In this document: positions 34,770 through 43,902 of the stretch, piece by piece
Numbering within the stretch: position 1 is the first letter of the stretch
Layout: each line of letters opens with the position of its first letter
DNA from: a bacterium
Lineage (GTDB): Bacteria; Cyanobacteriota; Vampirovibrionia; Obscuribacterales; Obscuribacteraceae
Assembly (NCBI GenBank): GCA_018062085.1
Contig: JAGOSY010000002.1
Location: 62,001 to 126,000, forward strand
DNA length: 64,000 nucleotides
Reading direction: 5' to 3'
Notes under the pieces: model-generated
The model's input: the letters and a program-made list of their open reading frames with translations, nothing else
What the model was told of the DNA's origin: nothing
Database searches by the model: none
Translations under genes and position numbers: made by a program

Positions 34770-35894
34770 TTGGCAACCCCATCTTTTGCGACCCCTTCTT
34801 TTGCACCATCGACCAAGGCACGATCAGTAAAACCAATTACACTGGTGCTCATTGTCGTGTTTCTATTGCTTAACTGCCTCATGGCATTTTGGTTTGCTTC
34901 ACCTTATTTTGCTTTGAACGACCTCAAGGCCGCTGCTGCCAATGGCGATCAGGCTAAATTGTCTCGGCTGATCGATTTTGCTGCTGTAAAAGAGAGTGTA
35001 AAAGGCCAACTAGTTGACGCTGAAATTATTGATATGGCCGTTAGCCCAGCTGGTCTGACAAACTTGTTTAGGTGTAGCAATCTCGTTACTGGTAGCGTTG
35101 GATTGGCTGGTTCACAAGCAAATGCCGATGGCGCCAGCGACTTGCAAACAGTTGGTGTTACCCCTGAGGCGGAGCCTAATTCAGTAAGTACCAATGATTA
35201 TGCTAGTCTCGATCAATTCGTCTCTTTTTTAGGTCAAAAGTATTCAGGACAGGGTGTCAAGTTTATTTTGCAGCGCTCTGGTTTGTTAGGTTGGAAGTTG
35301 GTGGCAATGGAGTTTCAGTCACCTTCTGTGGTGCACACCCCGGTGTATGTCGTGGGCTATTTGAGTTCTGAGGTGCCTGAAGGTATTAAAGATGTGCAGC
35401 TATACGACCGTCTGTTGGCAGTCAATGATGAGCCTGTAGTCGATTATCCTGGGGCAGTTGTGCAATTTAAGGCCGCTGGCAATTCTGCTCAAATAGCTGT
35501 TTTGCGCGATGGTGAGGTCAAATCGTTTGGTGTGAGCAAGCCGTCTCGGGGCAAATTCGGTTGTGTACTCAGTGGTTTGGTATTTTCACCTAAGCCTGGG
35601 GTTATAGCGACACCAGCTGCTTTAGATAAAAAGTATTTGCTTCAATTAATGCAAAGCCAAGACCCCGCGGCTACAGCTGCCTTGGTGCAGCAAGGGCAGT
35701 TAGTTCTGCTGCAGCCAGGCAGCCTTGTGCTAGAGGGTCAAGCCAGTGAACTCGCGGTGGATAACGACAACGCTGTGCTTGTGTTCCAAGGCCACCTTTT
35801 AGAAGGCAGGGCTACCACTGGGCCGAAAGGTCTTCCTGGTCGCAACTTCTATATGTTGCGCTCTAACTTCCCCGAAAAGGCGGCAGAACAGTAA
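34770..35894 (+). CDS. Single-pass membrane protein, DUF2939-like with PDZ-like region
   Basis: The 374-residue protein probably starts at TTG 34770 (GAGG nine bases upstream). A membrane helix (ITLVLIVVFLLLNCLMAFWF) is followed by a segment of DUF2939 type: SPYFALNDLKAAAANGDQAK, LIDFAAVKESVKGQL. Further on, IKDVQLYDRLLAVNDEPV and a following strand-turn-strand region look like a PDZ-like fold, and the last 80 residues (LVQQGQLVLLQPGSLVLEGQ) are a small beta domain. No protease triad is seen. Its role is unknown. It is 120 bases after umuC and not obviously part of that operon. Confidence 0.75.
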   Translation: MATPSFATPSFAPSTKARSVKPITLVLIVVFLLLNCLMAFWFASPYFALNDLKAAAANGDQAKLSRLIDFAAVKESVKGQLVDAEIIDMAVSPAGLTNLFRCSNLVTGSVGLAGSQANADGASDLQTVGVTPEAEPNSVSTNDYASLDQFVSFLGQKYSGQGVKFILQRSGLLGWKLVAMEFQSPSVVHTPVYVVGYLSSEVPEGIKDVQLYDRLLAVNDEPVVDYPGAVVQFKAAGNSAQIAVLRDGEVKSFGVSKPSRGKFGCVLSGLVFSPKPGVIATPAALDKKYLLQLMQSQDPAATAALVQQGQLVLLQPGSLVLEGQASELAVDNDNAVLVFQGHLLEGRATTGPKGLPGRNFYMLRSNFPEKAAEQ

Positions 35895-35917
35895 AGATGC
35901 TCTGTGATTGTTGAGCG

Positions 35918-36348
35918 CTAATTCTTTGTTGCAATCTCTAGCGGTCGTTGAGCAATTTCTAGCTCGGCGTGCAGAACATAGGCTGCAGTTATTGGTGGCA
36001 GTTCTTTGTGTGTCGGTTCTCGCTTAGTTATTTTGCCAATGAAGCAGATAACATTGCCAATACCACTTATATTCAGTTTGTCAGCTGCGGCCTTTGATAA
36101 GTCAATGACACGCTTACCTATGTAAGGCCCTCTATCAGTGACAACCACCTCTACTTTTCTGCCGTTGTGTGGGTTGAAGATCAGAAGTTTTGTGCCAAAA
36201 GGTAGTGTCTTGTGGGCGCAGGTTAGCTTGTTCATGTCGTAGATGCCACCAAAGAGTTTTTTGGTTCAGCCTCACTAGAGGCTTGGGCTGGTGCTCCTGA
36301 AAGTAGAGAGGCTACTACAGTGCAAATAATTGAAATTTTGCGCGCCAA
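35918..36348 (-). pseudogene. RlpA-like (double-psi beta-barrel) gene with a poly-A frameshift
   Basis: From 35918 to 36235 one frame encodes the RlpA core: LTCAHKTLPFGTKLLIFNPH, VVVTDRGPYIGKRVIDLS, KAAADKLNISGIGNVICF. Upstream, another frame encodes a signal peptide (TTG 36348: MARKISIICTVVASLLSGA, cleavage near PAQASS) and then stops. The frames switch at a run of six T on the plus strand (36257-36262, A6 in the mRNA); one added A would give EAEPKKLFGGIYDMNKLTC, joining them. RlpA is a septal-ring peptidoglycan lytic enzyme or binder. Whether this is real decay, ribosomal or RNA-polymerase slippage, or a base error is open. The usual first strand with YG is also missing, which favours some loss. 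Confidence 0.65.
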
Positions 36349-36519
36349 AGAGTACCCGGGAGGGCATTGAAAAATAGTCATAAACTTTATCCGGTAAACA
36401 AATCAATTGAGAGGCAGACTAGAACCGTCTGTTTCTCGCTTGTAGTTGACAGCCCACAGGGGGCTTTGGTTCCGCTTGCTAAATTGAGCTTGACTAATGG
36501 TGGCTTGGCTAATCGCTAC

Positions 36520-37635
36520 TTATGCGTCTAGGGCGTCGCGCACTTGCTCGATAATTTCACGTACTTCATCGTTGCTTAGATGGGGATAAATCGGAAGAGA
36601 CACCGTTGATAGGCTCAGTTTAGTAGCGCGTGGTAATGTGCTTGCTAGATCTGATTCAATTTTGTCTACAGGCACAATGGCCTCTACGCAAGCTTGTTTT
36701 AAATGCTCAATAACGGCGGCAGCGATCTCGCTCTTAAGAATTGCCCCTTGCCTAACCGGTAAAGCGTTAGCGTCGCAGTTGTCGAAAATATCAAAACCGG
36801 CCTCTTTGTAGGCGTCAAAAATATCTTCGCGTCGCGCCATTAGTTTAGTCAACTTCTCTAGCTGGACACGCCCAATAGCGGCTTGCATGTCGGTTATGTT
36901 GAAATTGAACGAGGCCTCGCAGTTGTGATCTCTATAGTTTTTAACTTTCTCAATTAGATCTGGATGTTTCGAAACGAGCATGCCACCTTGCCCGCCAGTG
37001 CTGATAACTTTATCTGTACTAAAAGAATAGACAGATATGTCACCGACTAGGCCAACATTGTTTAGAGTCTTACTGTTGCCAATCTTGGCTCCTAGTGCCT
37101 GAGAACAGTCTTCAATTATCTTTAGTTCGCGCCCCGCTCTAAGCTCAAGTAATTTGCCTAAGTCAACCGGTAGACCAAACATGTGAGGAATGAGAGCAAT
37201 CGTGGCATTGCTTTTAGCGGTTGCCACTAAATCAATGTTTGGCCCTTCACTACTATCAATCAAAACTGCTTTGGCCTTTGCTAGGGCTATGGCGTTGCGC
37301 AAACCTGATGAGTAGGCTGGAATAATTACTTCTTTGTTCTCAGCTGATAGTGCCCAAAGAGCCAGATAGCGTGCCGCTGTTCCACTTGAAAGTAAGACTG
37401 CGTGACCTTCTGCCAGGCCAAGAAATTTGCAAAACTCATACTCAAACTTGGCGATTTCTGTACCGCTACCGACATAGCCTGAATGCACGACTTTTGAGGC
37501 TGCTTGCTCTTCTTGCCGGCCCATGGTGGCCTTGCTATGCGAAATTATGTGAGCTGGCAGCTCGACTGGCTTCACTAGCTTATTTTTAGGCGGATTAGCG
37601 ACCTTGATTTTTTTCTTTTTTCTCAGCGGTTTCAT
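36520..37635 (-). CDS. DegT/DnrJ/EryC1/StrS family aminotransferase
   Basis: The 371-residue protein has a basic tail (MKPLRKKKKIKVANPPKNKL), then the family features: HSGYVGSGTEIAKFEYEFCK, LLSSGTAARYLALWAL, VIIPAYSS-like EVIIPAYSSGLRNAIA, EDCSQALGAKIG and the PLP Lys in YSFSTDKVISTGGQGGML. Such PLP enzymes transfer an amino group to keto-sugars of lipopolysaccharide or glycans. The C-terminal part lacks an obvious second domain, and no other nucleotide-sugar genes are next to it, so substrate is unknown. It is downstream of tyrA-like gene 37731-38522 on the same strand, with a 95-base gap. Confidence 0.93.
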   Translation of the reverse strand: MKPLRKKKKIKVANPPKNKLVKPVELPAHIISHSKATMGRQEEQAASKVVHSGYVGSGTEIAKFEYEFCKFLGLAEGHAVLLSSGTAARYLALWALSAENKEVIIPAYSSGLRNAIALAKAKAVLIDSSEGPNIDLVATAKSNATIALIPHMFGLPVDLGKLLELRAGRELKIIEDCSQALGAKIGNSKTLNNVGLVGDISVYSFSTDKVISTGGQGGMLVSKHPDLIEKVKNYRDHNCEASFNFNITDMQAAIGRVQLEKLTKLMARREDIFDAYKEAGFDIFDNCDANALPVRQGAILKSEIAAAVIEHLKQACVEAIVPVDKIESDLASTLPRATKLSLSTVSLPIYPHLSNDEVREIIEQVRDALDA

Positions 37636-37730
37636 AGTGATTCTTTCGTTCGGTTGTATTCTGTTTTGTTGTACTCTGTTTTGTTATACAGGGTAGCGCA
37701 TACTAAGAGGTTTGATATTTACTTCTATTG

Positions 37731-38522
37731 TCATGAGGCGTCGATTTGCTGGTTCAAATCAGCCTGGGCCTGGGCAAATTGTTCGCGCATGACCTTTGTG
37801 TAAGGGTTATAGCGCTGCAAGTCGAGGAAAAGCTGATATTCGTCTTTGCCTACTTGTTTTGTAACCTCTAGAAGCTTTCGGCTGTTACTTGTATCAATTT
37901 CGCTTGCCGAAAAATTCATTTTATTCAATATGCGGCCGACTAGGTGTGTGAGCGCCTGACTAGAGGCAATCTGCTGGTCGTGCTCTTCAGCCGTCATTTC
38001 TAAAACTTCTAATTTTAGATTGATGAAATAGTTTTTCCAGAAATTGAATTTTTGATCGCTGCTGCGAAACTGCTCGATAACAATGCGCTGCCCTGCTAGG
38101 CCAAATTCATTGACGCTGTCTGGACCGAAAAGCGGATGGCATAGCATGGCCTCAATATTTCCTGGTAACTCTTTTTTGAAAATTTCTTTGGCATGCACCT
38201 TGACCGATAGCAGGTCAATTAATAGTTTGCTTGCGCTTGTGGCTTTAAAGAAAGTGGCATGGTGCGCAATAGTTGTGGCGAACTCCGAAATTGGGACACA
38301 GTAAAAAATTACATCGGCTGCCAGCGCATCATCTAGTGGCGAGGCTTCTACCCCGAGACTGCTAGCCTGTTCTAGTGTTGCTTTTGACTGATCGTAAACT
38401 TTGACGTGAAAATCTGACTTGATTGTTGAAGCCCATAGGCGACCGAAGCGGCCGAAACCAATGATACTTATTTGTGGTTTTGCGTGTGCTTTTGCTGGTG
38501 GTTGTGGTGTCAGCTTTTCCAT
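37731..38522 (-). CDS. tyrA: Prephenate/arogenate dehydrogenase (TyrA family)
   Basis: The 263-residue protein has an NAD(P)-binding start (QISIIGFGRFGRLWASTIKS), then DVIFYCVPISEFATTI, the substrate motif LCHPLFGPDSVNEFG and HLVGRILNKM with a helical C-terminus. It converts prephenate or arogenate to the tyrosine precursor. There is no fused chorismate mutase or ACT domain, and the size fits the plant/cyanobacterial arogenate type; I cannot decide between prephenate and arogenate. It is separated by only seven bases from the serine hydrolase gene 38530-39690 upstream, so they may be co-transcribed. Confidence 0.93.
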   Translation of the reverse strand: MEKLTPQPPAKAHAKPQISIIGFGRFGRLWASTIKSDFHVKVYDQSKATLEQASSLGVEASPLDDALAADVIFYCVPISEFATTIAHHATFFKATSASKLLIDLLSVKVHAKEIFKKELPGNIEAMLCHPLFGPDSVNEFGLAGQRIVIEQFRSSDQKFNFWKNYFINLKLEVLEMTAEEHDQQIASSQALTHLVGRILNKMNFSASEIDTSNSRKLLEVTKQVGKDEYQLFLDLQRYNPYTKVMREQFAQAQADLNQQIDAS

Positions 38523-38529
38523 TGACAGC

Positions 38530-39690
38530 TTAAATCAAATTGATGGCAGCATGAGCCATGGAGACAATTTCATCTAGTCGCTTTGAGTGAGTGGGTTCAG
38601 TCAGTCTTGAATTGGTCAAGTATGTAAATGAAACTCCGCTACTTGGATCGGCAAAGCTATAAGAAGTGCCCACACCACCATGGCCGAATGTTTCAGGCGT
38701 GGCTGTACTACCTAGCCCGCGAATAGTTGGTGTATTGCCCCGCACATGTACGCCCATGGCTCTATGCATTGGCACTCCAAAGAAATGGTCAATGCGGTCT
38801 TCTGTATGGTTGCGGGTGGCGTATTGCACCATATGTGGTGAGAGCAGCCTTGTGCCGTGAAGAGTGCCTGAGCCCAGTAACATTTGATAAAACAGGGCGA
38901 CATTTGACGCGCTAGCATAGCCTCCGGCACCAGGCATGCCCGATTGGTAGAATGATTTTTTATCAAAATTGCTGTCGGCTAAATGGTTTGTACTTTGATT
39001 GGCGTCGGGGCAATGATAGGCACCAGCCAAGCGATGTTGCTGACTTTCTGGTACGCCTACATAAAAGTCGTTGAGTGCCAGGGGCTTGAGTATTTCATCG
39101 CCAATGAACTGGCGAAAATCTTTCTTTGTAATTGCTTCTATTAAGACAGCAAGCACCCAGTGGGCCGCGTAAGAGTGATAGAAGACCTTGCTGCCTGGCT
39201 CAAAATCTAGAGTAAAGTCACAGACTGATTGGCGCAGCTTTTCATGATCTGCCCACGCTTCTTCGGGCACCATGGCATTGGGAAAGCCTGCTTGGTGGGT
39301 CAGTAAGTGATAGGCAGTGAGGTTCTCTTTGCTGTGTGTAGCAAATTCAGGAATATAGTAAGCAACTGGCGTGTGCAGGCTCAGTTCACCGCGTTCTGCT
39401 AAGAGCCAGATAGCAGATGAGGTGATTGGCTTGGTTTGCGAGTAGAGCAGCCAAAGTGTGTTGCTATCTGCTCTTTGAGCAGGCATTTCACTGGTTGCTA
39501 GTCGAGCTTGACCAAAATTGCCACTGACTACCACCTGCCCGTGGCGGGCCATGGCAATCGAGGCGCCAGGATATTTGCTAGCAGCGACATCGTCTTCCAG
39601 TCTGGCAAACAGTCGCTTGATACAGTCAACGTCTAGGCCTGCTTGAAGCAGCTGGCCTTTATCAATGGAATTTGATTCGATGGTTTTCAT
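38530..39690 (-). CDS. Class C beta-lactamase-related serine hydrolase
   Basis: The 386-residue protein keeps the SxxK motif in LLYSQTKPITSSAIW (about residue 83), the Tyr motif in YHSYAAHWV and a Gly-rich HGGVGTSYSF segment in place of the KTG-type motif. No signal peptide is seen, so it is probably cytoplasmic, unlike true beta-lactamases. Such enzymes hydrolyse esters, peptides or lactones; the substrate is unknown. Start ATG 39690. First gene of a run with tyrA (seven-base gap). Confidence 0.92.
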   Translation of the reverse strand: MKTIESNSIDKGQLLQAGLDVDCIKRLFARLEDDVAASKYPGASIAMARHGQVVVSGNFGQARLATSEMPAQRADSNTLWLLYSQTKPITSSAIWLLAERGELSLHTPVAYYIPEFATHSKENLTAYHLLTHQAGFPNAMVPEEAWADHEKLRQSVCDFTLDFEPGSKVFYHSYAAHWVLAVLIEAITKKDFRQFIGDEILKPLALNDFYVGVPESQQHRLAGAYHCPDANQSTNHLADSNFDKKSFYQSGMPGAGGYASASNVALFYQMLLGSGTLHGTRLLSPHMVQYATRNHTEDRIDHFFGVPMHRAMGVHVRGNTPTIRGLGSTATPETFGHGGVGTSYSFADPSSGVSFTYLTNSRLTEPTHSKRLDEIVSMAHAAINLI

Positions 39691-39883
39691 AGTTGTTAAT
39701 TGTAGCTTTCTTCCCTGGCTTCCTTGAGGTTGCTGGGCTCATATATGAACTATCAAGAATCCTGCTTTCGCTGGCTCTGACGATTTCACGAGTTTTTCAC
39801 CCCGGCCCTGTTAATTTCTTAGACACTTATCATCTGAGCGTATAGCTTAGCCGGGCATCCCTGCCTTTTACTAGAGTTCTAAA

Positions 39884-40990
39884 GTGTCAAGAGAAACCAC
39901 CGATTCAGTTGAAAATCGCCGTCAGCGGGTTGATACACCTAGCAACGATGTCTTGCAGCCCTATCGCTTAGATCAGCCCAACAGATTGTTGGGCCATGGT
40001 TTTAATCTGCCAACCAAAGACACCCTGGACATTCCTAATATATGGAAAGTGAATGGCACTGATAGTAATACCCATGATTTCAAGCCAGACAAATCCCCTA
40101 CAGCCAAGGCTGGCCACGAGCATGTGGTCACCAATAGCGACACTCTGTGGCGCATAGCCAAAGAGTCGCTCACTGCCAATGGTGATTCTGCTTCTAATAC
40201 TCAGATTTCTAAACGAATACAGTCAATCATCAAAGCAAACGCTGAAGAGCATCCTAGATTGGCTCGCAATCCTCATTCTATTCCTCCAGGTATGAAACTG
40301 CACATTCCTGACACTGATGGACCACAGCAGCCAGGAAGAGCTTCTCAGCGCAGAGAGCGGAGCGAGATGCCGCAAAGACATGAGACTCCTGAAAGACAGG
40401 AGAGGCGAGAGCGCGCAGCACGTCCGGAGCAAGGTGATAGGGAAAAGCCTGCCGAACGCCAACCTGCAAGTAGAGATCGCCAGCGGCCAGAGCGCGATAG
40501 ACTGCCAGAAGACAGCAGTGATAAGGCTGTTAGTGAAGGAGATGGTGGCATGTTGGCTCGGGCTATGAAACAGTTTGGCCACGATTTGGCCGATGCTGCC
40601 AAGCGTATTGCCCATAGCTTGGGAACCATTGGTGATTGCGCTAAGGGGCCGCGGCTGACATTTAAGGAGCTAGGATTTCATCTGCCACCGGCGATTGCCA
40701 CTGAACAGGGGCGAATGCTCAAGGAGAGCGGCCTGTTTCACGAAGTGCCCCGCGATGAAGTGCGGCCTGGCGACTATGGTGTGCGTGATTGGAACCGTCA
40801 TGTCACTAAGCGCCATGGTGGCGTTAACAAAGGCGATTCGTTTATTGTCACCGCTGTCAGTGCTGATGGATCGCTGCGGGGAGCTAACGATCATACTTTC
40901 AATGTTCCTGAAGATGGTGGTCGCTATCGCAATTTGCGCTTCATGAGACCAACTCCTGAGTTCTTTAGGCGCTATGGTGGCAATATTTAG
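39884..40990 (+). CDS. LysM protein with C-terminal cysteine-peptidase-like domain
   Basis: The 368-residue protein begins with a disordered region, then a LysM domain (about 85-145): EHVVTNSDTLWRIAKESLT ... IPPGMKLHIPD. A stretch of about 60 residues very rich in Arg, Glu and Pro follows. The C-terminal domain has GTIGDCAKGPRLTFKELGF with a Cys in an NlpC/P60- or CHAP-like position, and His residues in VTKRHGGVNKG and GANDHTFNV. This suggests a peptidoglycan amidase or endopeptidase, but the fit is by eye only. No signal peptide. The start is GTG 39884 and the motif QPYRLDQP resembles KPYRPADP in the protein at 49499. Confidence 0.78.
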   Translation: MSRETTDSVENRRQRVDTPSNDVLQPYRLDQPNRLLGHGFNLPTKDTLDIPNIWKVNGTDSNTHDFKPDKSPTAKAGHEHVVTNSDTLWRIAKESLTANGDSASNTQISKRIQSIIKANAEEHPRLARNPHSIPPGMKLHIPDTDGPQQPGRASQRRERSEMPQRHETPERQERRERAARPEQGDREKPAERQPASRDRQRPERDRLPEDSSDKAVSEGDGGMLARAMKQFGHDLADAAKRIAHSLGTIGDCAKGPRLTFKELGFHLPPAIATEQGRMLKESGLFHEVPRDEVRPGDYGVRDWNRHVTKRHGGVNKGDSFIVTAVSADGSLRGANDHTFNVPEDGGRYRNLRFMRPTPEFFRRYGGNI

Positions 40991-41023
40991 AGTAAAATAG
41001 CCTGGCTTTGCGAGGTTATCTAG

Positions 41024-41755
41024 ATGTCTAACTTTGGTCTGAAGACTGCCTGCTTGTCAGCCGCCTTTCTATTGTGTTCAGTGGTTCTGTTGCCTGCTTG
41101 GGCCAAAGAATATAAGGTTGAAAATTTCAACCAGTCTGGGCCGATGTTGCCCGCAATGAAAGATGGACAGGCCCTTATCGCTGCCATGTGTGCTGACGCG
41201 CAGAAGCTCAATGACTATTCGCTAGTTTTTGAGACTATTACTTTTAAGAAGGGGGAGACCATTTCGGAGAAGGGCAATTTATTTTTCAAGAAACCGAAAC
41301 TTATGCGCTTAGAAGAAATCGGTGACTATAAAAAAGGATCTGTAGCAGTGCTCGGTAAAGACGGCAAAGTTCGTGCCCATGCTGGTGGCCTGATCAAGTT
41401 TGTCACTTTGACAATGGAGCCATCTGATAAACAGCTCGATGCTGCCAATGGCGATCGTATGGAAGATTCTGATTTCGTTTCACTCAGCAATGTTTTGCGC
41501 GATCGACTAAAACAAGGACAATTGGCTCGTGTCAGTGACAAGGCCGTGGCTGCACCAGGGGTGAGCCAACCAACTCTCGTTCTCGAAATTTTCAAAGCAA
41601 GCGATCCTAAGACCGTTTTGAAGCGGGTTTTTGTTGACCCCAAAACCAATTTGCCTGTGCGTTGGGACGACTATGACTATAAAGATCCGTGCTCAAGTAC
41701 TTGGAAAAATGTCAAAGCAAATACTGGTATCAGCGATAATTTGTTCAAGATGTAG
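41024..41755 (+). CDS. Secreted protein, DUF1571/LolA-like
   Basis: The 243-residue protein has a signal peptide (MSNFGLKTACLSAAFLLCSV, cleavage near WAKEY). The mature part has repeated antiparallel strands: YSLVFETITFKKGETISEKG, LFFKKPKLMRLEEIGDYKKG, VAVLGKDGKVRAHAGGLIKF and KRVFVDPKTNLPVRWDDYD. This arrangement resembles DUF1571 and LolA-type lipid-binding half-barrels, named from resemblance only. It follows the LysM gene by 33 bases on the same strand, so a two-gene operon acting at the envelope is likely. Confidence 0.78.
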   Translation: MSNFGLKTACLSAAFLLCSVVLLPAWAKEYKVENFNQSGPMLPAMKDGQALIAAMCADAQKLNDYSLVFETITFKKGETISEKGNLFFKKPKLMRLEEIGDYKKGSVAVLGKDGKVRAHAGGLIKFVTLTMEPSDKQLDAANGDRMEDSDFVSLSNVLRDRLKQGQLARVSDKAVAAPGVSQPTLVLEIFKASDPKTVLKRVFVDPKTNLPVRWDDYDYKDPCSSTWKNVKANTGISDNLFKM

Positions 41756-41761
41756 CTGGCT

Positions 41762-42346
41762 CTATACTAGTAGCTTAGCTGTAACATGGGCTAGCTTCTC
41801 ACCAATCTTGATCACAGTTTCGTTTTTCTTTTCGTCCACAAGCTTACTTTCGTCAACACTGAAGGCGCTGTAAGCCATCGGCAGAGCGAATTGATCTGGT
41901 ATTACCATCACTTGAATATTTTCCAAAATTGAGCGCACATGGGTGAGGCAACGCAGACCGCCTAATTGGCCTGGCGAGGCACTCATGATTGCTGCTACTT
42001 TGCCTGCATAGCAGTGCAGCATGGGTTCGCCATTGGCCGATCTGGAAACCCAATCGATGGTGTTCTTCCAGACGGCCGAAACTGAACTGTTGTACTCTGG
42101 TGTGGCCATGAGTAGGCCGTTGTGAGCAAGAAACAGCTCTTTTAGCTTGACGGCATTTTCTGGAATACCCGCTGTTGTCTCAATATCTTCGTCGTAGATT
42201 GGCAGTTGGTAGTCTTTTAGGTCGATATAGGTAACGTCAGCACCGGCATCTTTTGCCCCTTGCATCGCGATTTTGACCAGCTTCTTGTTAACAGAATCAG
42301 CTCTTAGCGACCCTGCAAAACAAAGAATTTTCGCTTTATTTGCCAT
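41762..42346 (-). CDS. NADPH-dependent FMN reductase
   Basis: The 194-residue protein is a flavodoxin-like fold: ILCFAGSLRADSVNKKLV (FMN phosphate loop), YIDLKDYQLPIYDEDIE, LLMATPEYNSSVSAVWKNTI, and DWVSR. These match the SsuE/ArsH/chromate-reductase group of NAD(P)H:quinone or FMN reductases. It would reduce free flavin or quinones in the cytoplasm, a redox-stress role. The gene is monocistronic, tail-to-tail with 41024-41755 (six-base gap). Confidence 0.93.
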   Translation of the reverse strand: MANKAKILCFAGSLRADSVNKKLVKIAMQGAKDAGADVTYIDLKDYQLPIYDEDIETTAGIPENAVKLKELFLAHNGLLMATPEYNSSVSAVWKNTIDWVSRSANGEPMLHCYAGKVAAIMSASPGQLGGLRCLTHVRSILENIQVMVIPDQFALPMAYSAFSVDESKLVDEKKNETVIKIGEKLAHVTAKLLV

Positions 42347-42457
42347 TTTTGCTCCAATTCATAAATTTGAGTTCTTCAGCCCAGACGTCTTTGGGCAACA
42401 ATTGTTTCAAATTTGATAGATCTTGACTAGTTAATAGTCTTGCGGGTAAATGACTTT

Positions 42458-43315
42458 ATGACGAAGAGCAAACAGCGATTTTCATGGCCTTATCAGCTAG
42501 CCCTTGTCGCTTGTTTGTGGTTAGCACTCTCGCCCCTTGTTGCTTTACCGCTTTACCAAAAGCTTCTGTTCTTTCCCGAGACCTGCAAGGCTGATAGCTT
42601 AGTGTCAGGCTTTGAGCCTTTGTCGCGGTTGTGTTCCTCTATTAGGCTCGTCAATATCAACAACAAGGCGAACAGTCGCCTTACTGGTTGTTTCCTCATC
42701 CTTAATCCAGCTGCGCCTATTGCGCTTGTTAGTCATGGTAATGCTGGAAATTTAAGCCACCGCACTATCTTGGCAGAAGCTCTTCTTCGGTCTGGCTTCT
42801 CTGTCTTCTTATACGACTATCAGGGATATGGCTGTTCACAAGGTAGTCCATCTATAAAAGGCGTCGTTGATGATGCTGTAAGTGCTTACGATTATTTGGT
42901 GAATGTTGAGCACATTCCATCGTCTCAGATTGTTGCCTATGGTGAGTCGCTTGGCTGTGGAGTCACTGCTGAGCTAAGTAAAGTTCGTTCTGTTCGTGCC
43001 ATCGTATTGCAGTCTGGTTTTCCTTCATTGACTTGGGCTGCTCATGATCGCTTGTGGTTTACCTGGCTATATCCGCAATCATGGTTTCCAGATCTAGACT
43101 GTATTTCTGCACTTGCAAGTAAGACTCATGCTCCAGTTTTGATTGTTCATGGAACAGAAGATGCTGCCTTCCCTGTGTCTTATTCCAAACTTATTTACCA
43201 AAAGGCTAGCGATCGAAAACAACTCGTGATTATCGAAGGATTGAAGCACAATTTAGATTGGCCAGACCTGCCGCAGTTGCAAACTGTGCTTACTGATTTT
43301 AGGTTGTCTTTATGA
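42458..43315 (+). CDS. Membrane-anchored alpha/beta hydrolase
   Basis: The 285-residue protein (ATG 42458; TTG 42440 possible) has an N-terminal membrane helix (LALVACLWLALSPLVALPLY). The hydrolase core has the oxyanion-hole motif LVSHGNAGNLSHR, YDYQGYGCSQGSPS, the nucleophile elbow AYGESLGCG, Asp in IVHGTEDAAFPV and His in GLKHNLDW, so the Ser-Asp-His triad is complete. It resembles BEM46-type or ABHD13-like hydrolases that act on lipids or esters near the membrane. The next gene starts before its stop (overlap four bases). Confidence 0.92.
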   Translation: MTKSKQRFSWPYQLALVACLWLALSPLVALPLYQKLLFFPETCKADSLVSGFEPLSRLCSSIRLVNINNKANSRLTGCFLILNPAAPIALVSHGNAGNLSHRTILAEALLRSGFSVFLYDYQGYGCSQGSPSIKGVVDDAVSAYDYLVNVEHIPSSQIVAYGESLGCGVTAELSKVRSVRAIVLQSGFPSLTWAAHDRLWFTWLYPQSWFPDLDCISALASKTHAPVLIVHGTEDAAFPVSYSKLIYQKASDRKQLVIIEGLKHNLDWPDLPQLQTVLTDFRLSL

Positions 43316-43662
43316 GCGATGAAAATTTAAGTGTTGAAGCAAAAGAAGAAAGCCTTCAGGCAATGCTCTCTTCAATGTCTGCTGGTGCCTTAAGCACTCT
43401 GGCCTTCAATTTAGGAGCGATTGCCTGGATTGGTCTAAATCTCAGTATCAATATAAATTTCACTGTCAATAATTTCTCAATTGTCTATCAGCCAGGTTGT
43501 TATATTTCACCGAACGTTCTCAATGTACTTTCTGCTTTTGTTTTGTTATACAGCGGTTATCTAGCTGCCTGGGCAATTTATAGAGGTAGTTTGTTTCCTG
43601 CCATAATCACTCTTACATTTATCTATAGCATGGTGGCAACTCTGATTCGGATTTTTCTATGA
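43312..43662 (+). CDS. Small membrane protein of unknown function
   Basis: The 116-residue protein starts with an acidic region (MSDENLSVEAKEESLQAMLS), then has about three hydrophobic segments: TLAFNLGAIAWIGLNLSI, NVLNVLSAFVLLYSGYLA and AIITLTFIYSMVATLIRIFL. Its start overlaps the hydrolase stop by four bases (ATGA), so the two are translationally coupled and may work together. No family recognised. Its end overlaps the end of 43657-43878 by six bases. Confidence 0.8.
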   Translation: MSDENLSVEAKEESLQAMLSSMSAGALSTLAFNLGAIAWIGLNLSININFTVNNFSIVYQPGCYISPNVLNVLSAFVLLYSGYLAAWAIYRGSLFPAIITLTFIYSMVATLIRIFL

Positions 43663-43878
43663 TGTAGCCTCAAGCCAAATTACTAGGGCATCTTTGGCTG
43701 AGTTCATAAACCATGCTGTGTCATCGTCGACATTTTCTTGTTCGCTGGCGAGCAGCAGTTTCTTTTCCCAGGTATGCATGACCTTCTCGGTGCTGACATC
43801 TTCGGCACGCAGACCTAAGATTAGGCAGGCTTTGCGAATCTCTGGGGGAATGGGATGACGGTTTGCGACGTTACTCAT
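43657..43878 (-). CDS. Small soluble protein in the thioredoxin operon
   Basis: The 73-residue protein has a strong ribosome site (AAGGAG six bases before ATG 43878). It reads as two or three helices: RHPIPPEIRKACLILGLRAE, VMHTWEKKLLLASEQENV and WFMNSAKDALVIWLEAT. The single Cys lies in KACLILG. It starts 24 bases after trxA ends, on the same strand. Function unknown; the helical form and place suggest a partner of the redox operon. Confidence 0.82.
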   Translation of the reverse strand: MSNVANRHPIPPEIRKACLILGLRAEDVSTEKVMHTWEKKLLLASEQENVDDDTAWFMNSAKDALVIWLEATS

Positions 43879-43902
43879 TAGTGTCTCCTTTGCTCAATTT
43901 TC

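Noticed and set aside
37655..37690. Repeated tgta(t/c)tctgttttgtt as a regulatory repeat
   Set aside because: Two short imperfect copies in an AT-rich leader; no symmetry and no second occurrence.
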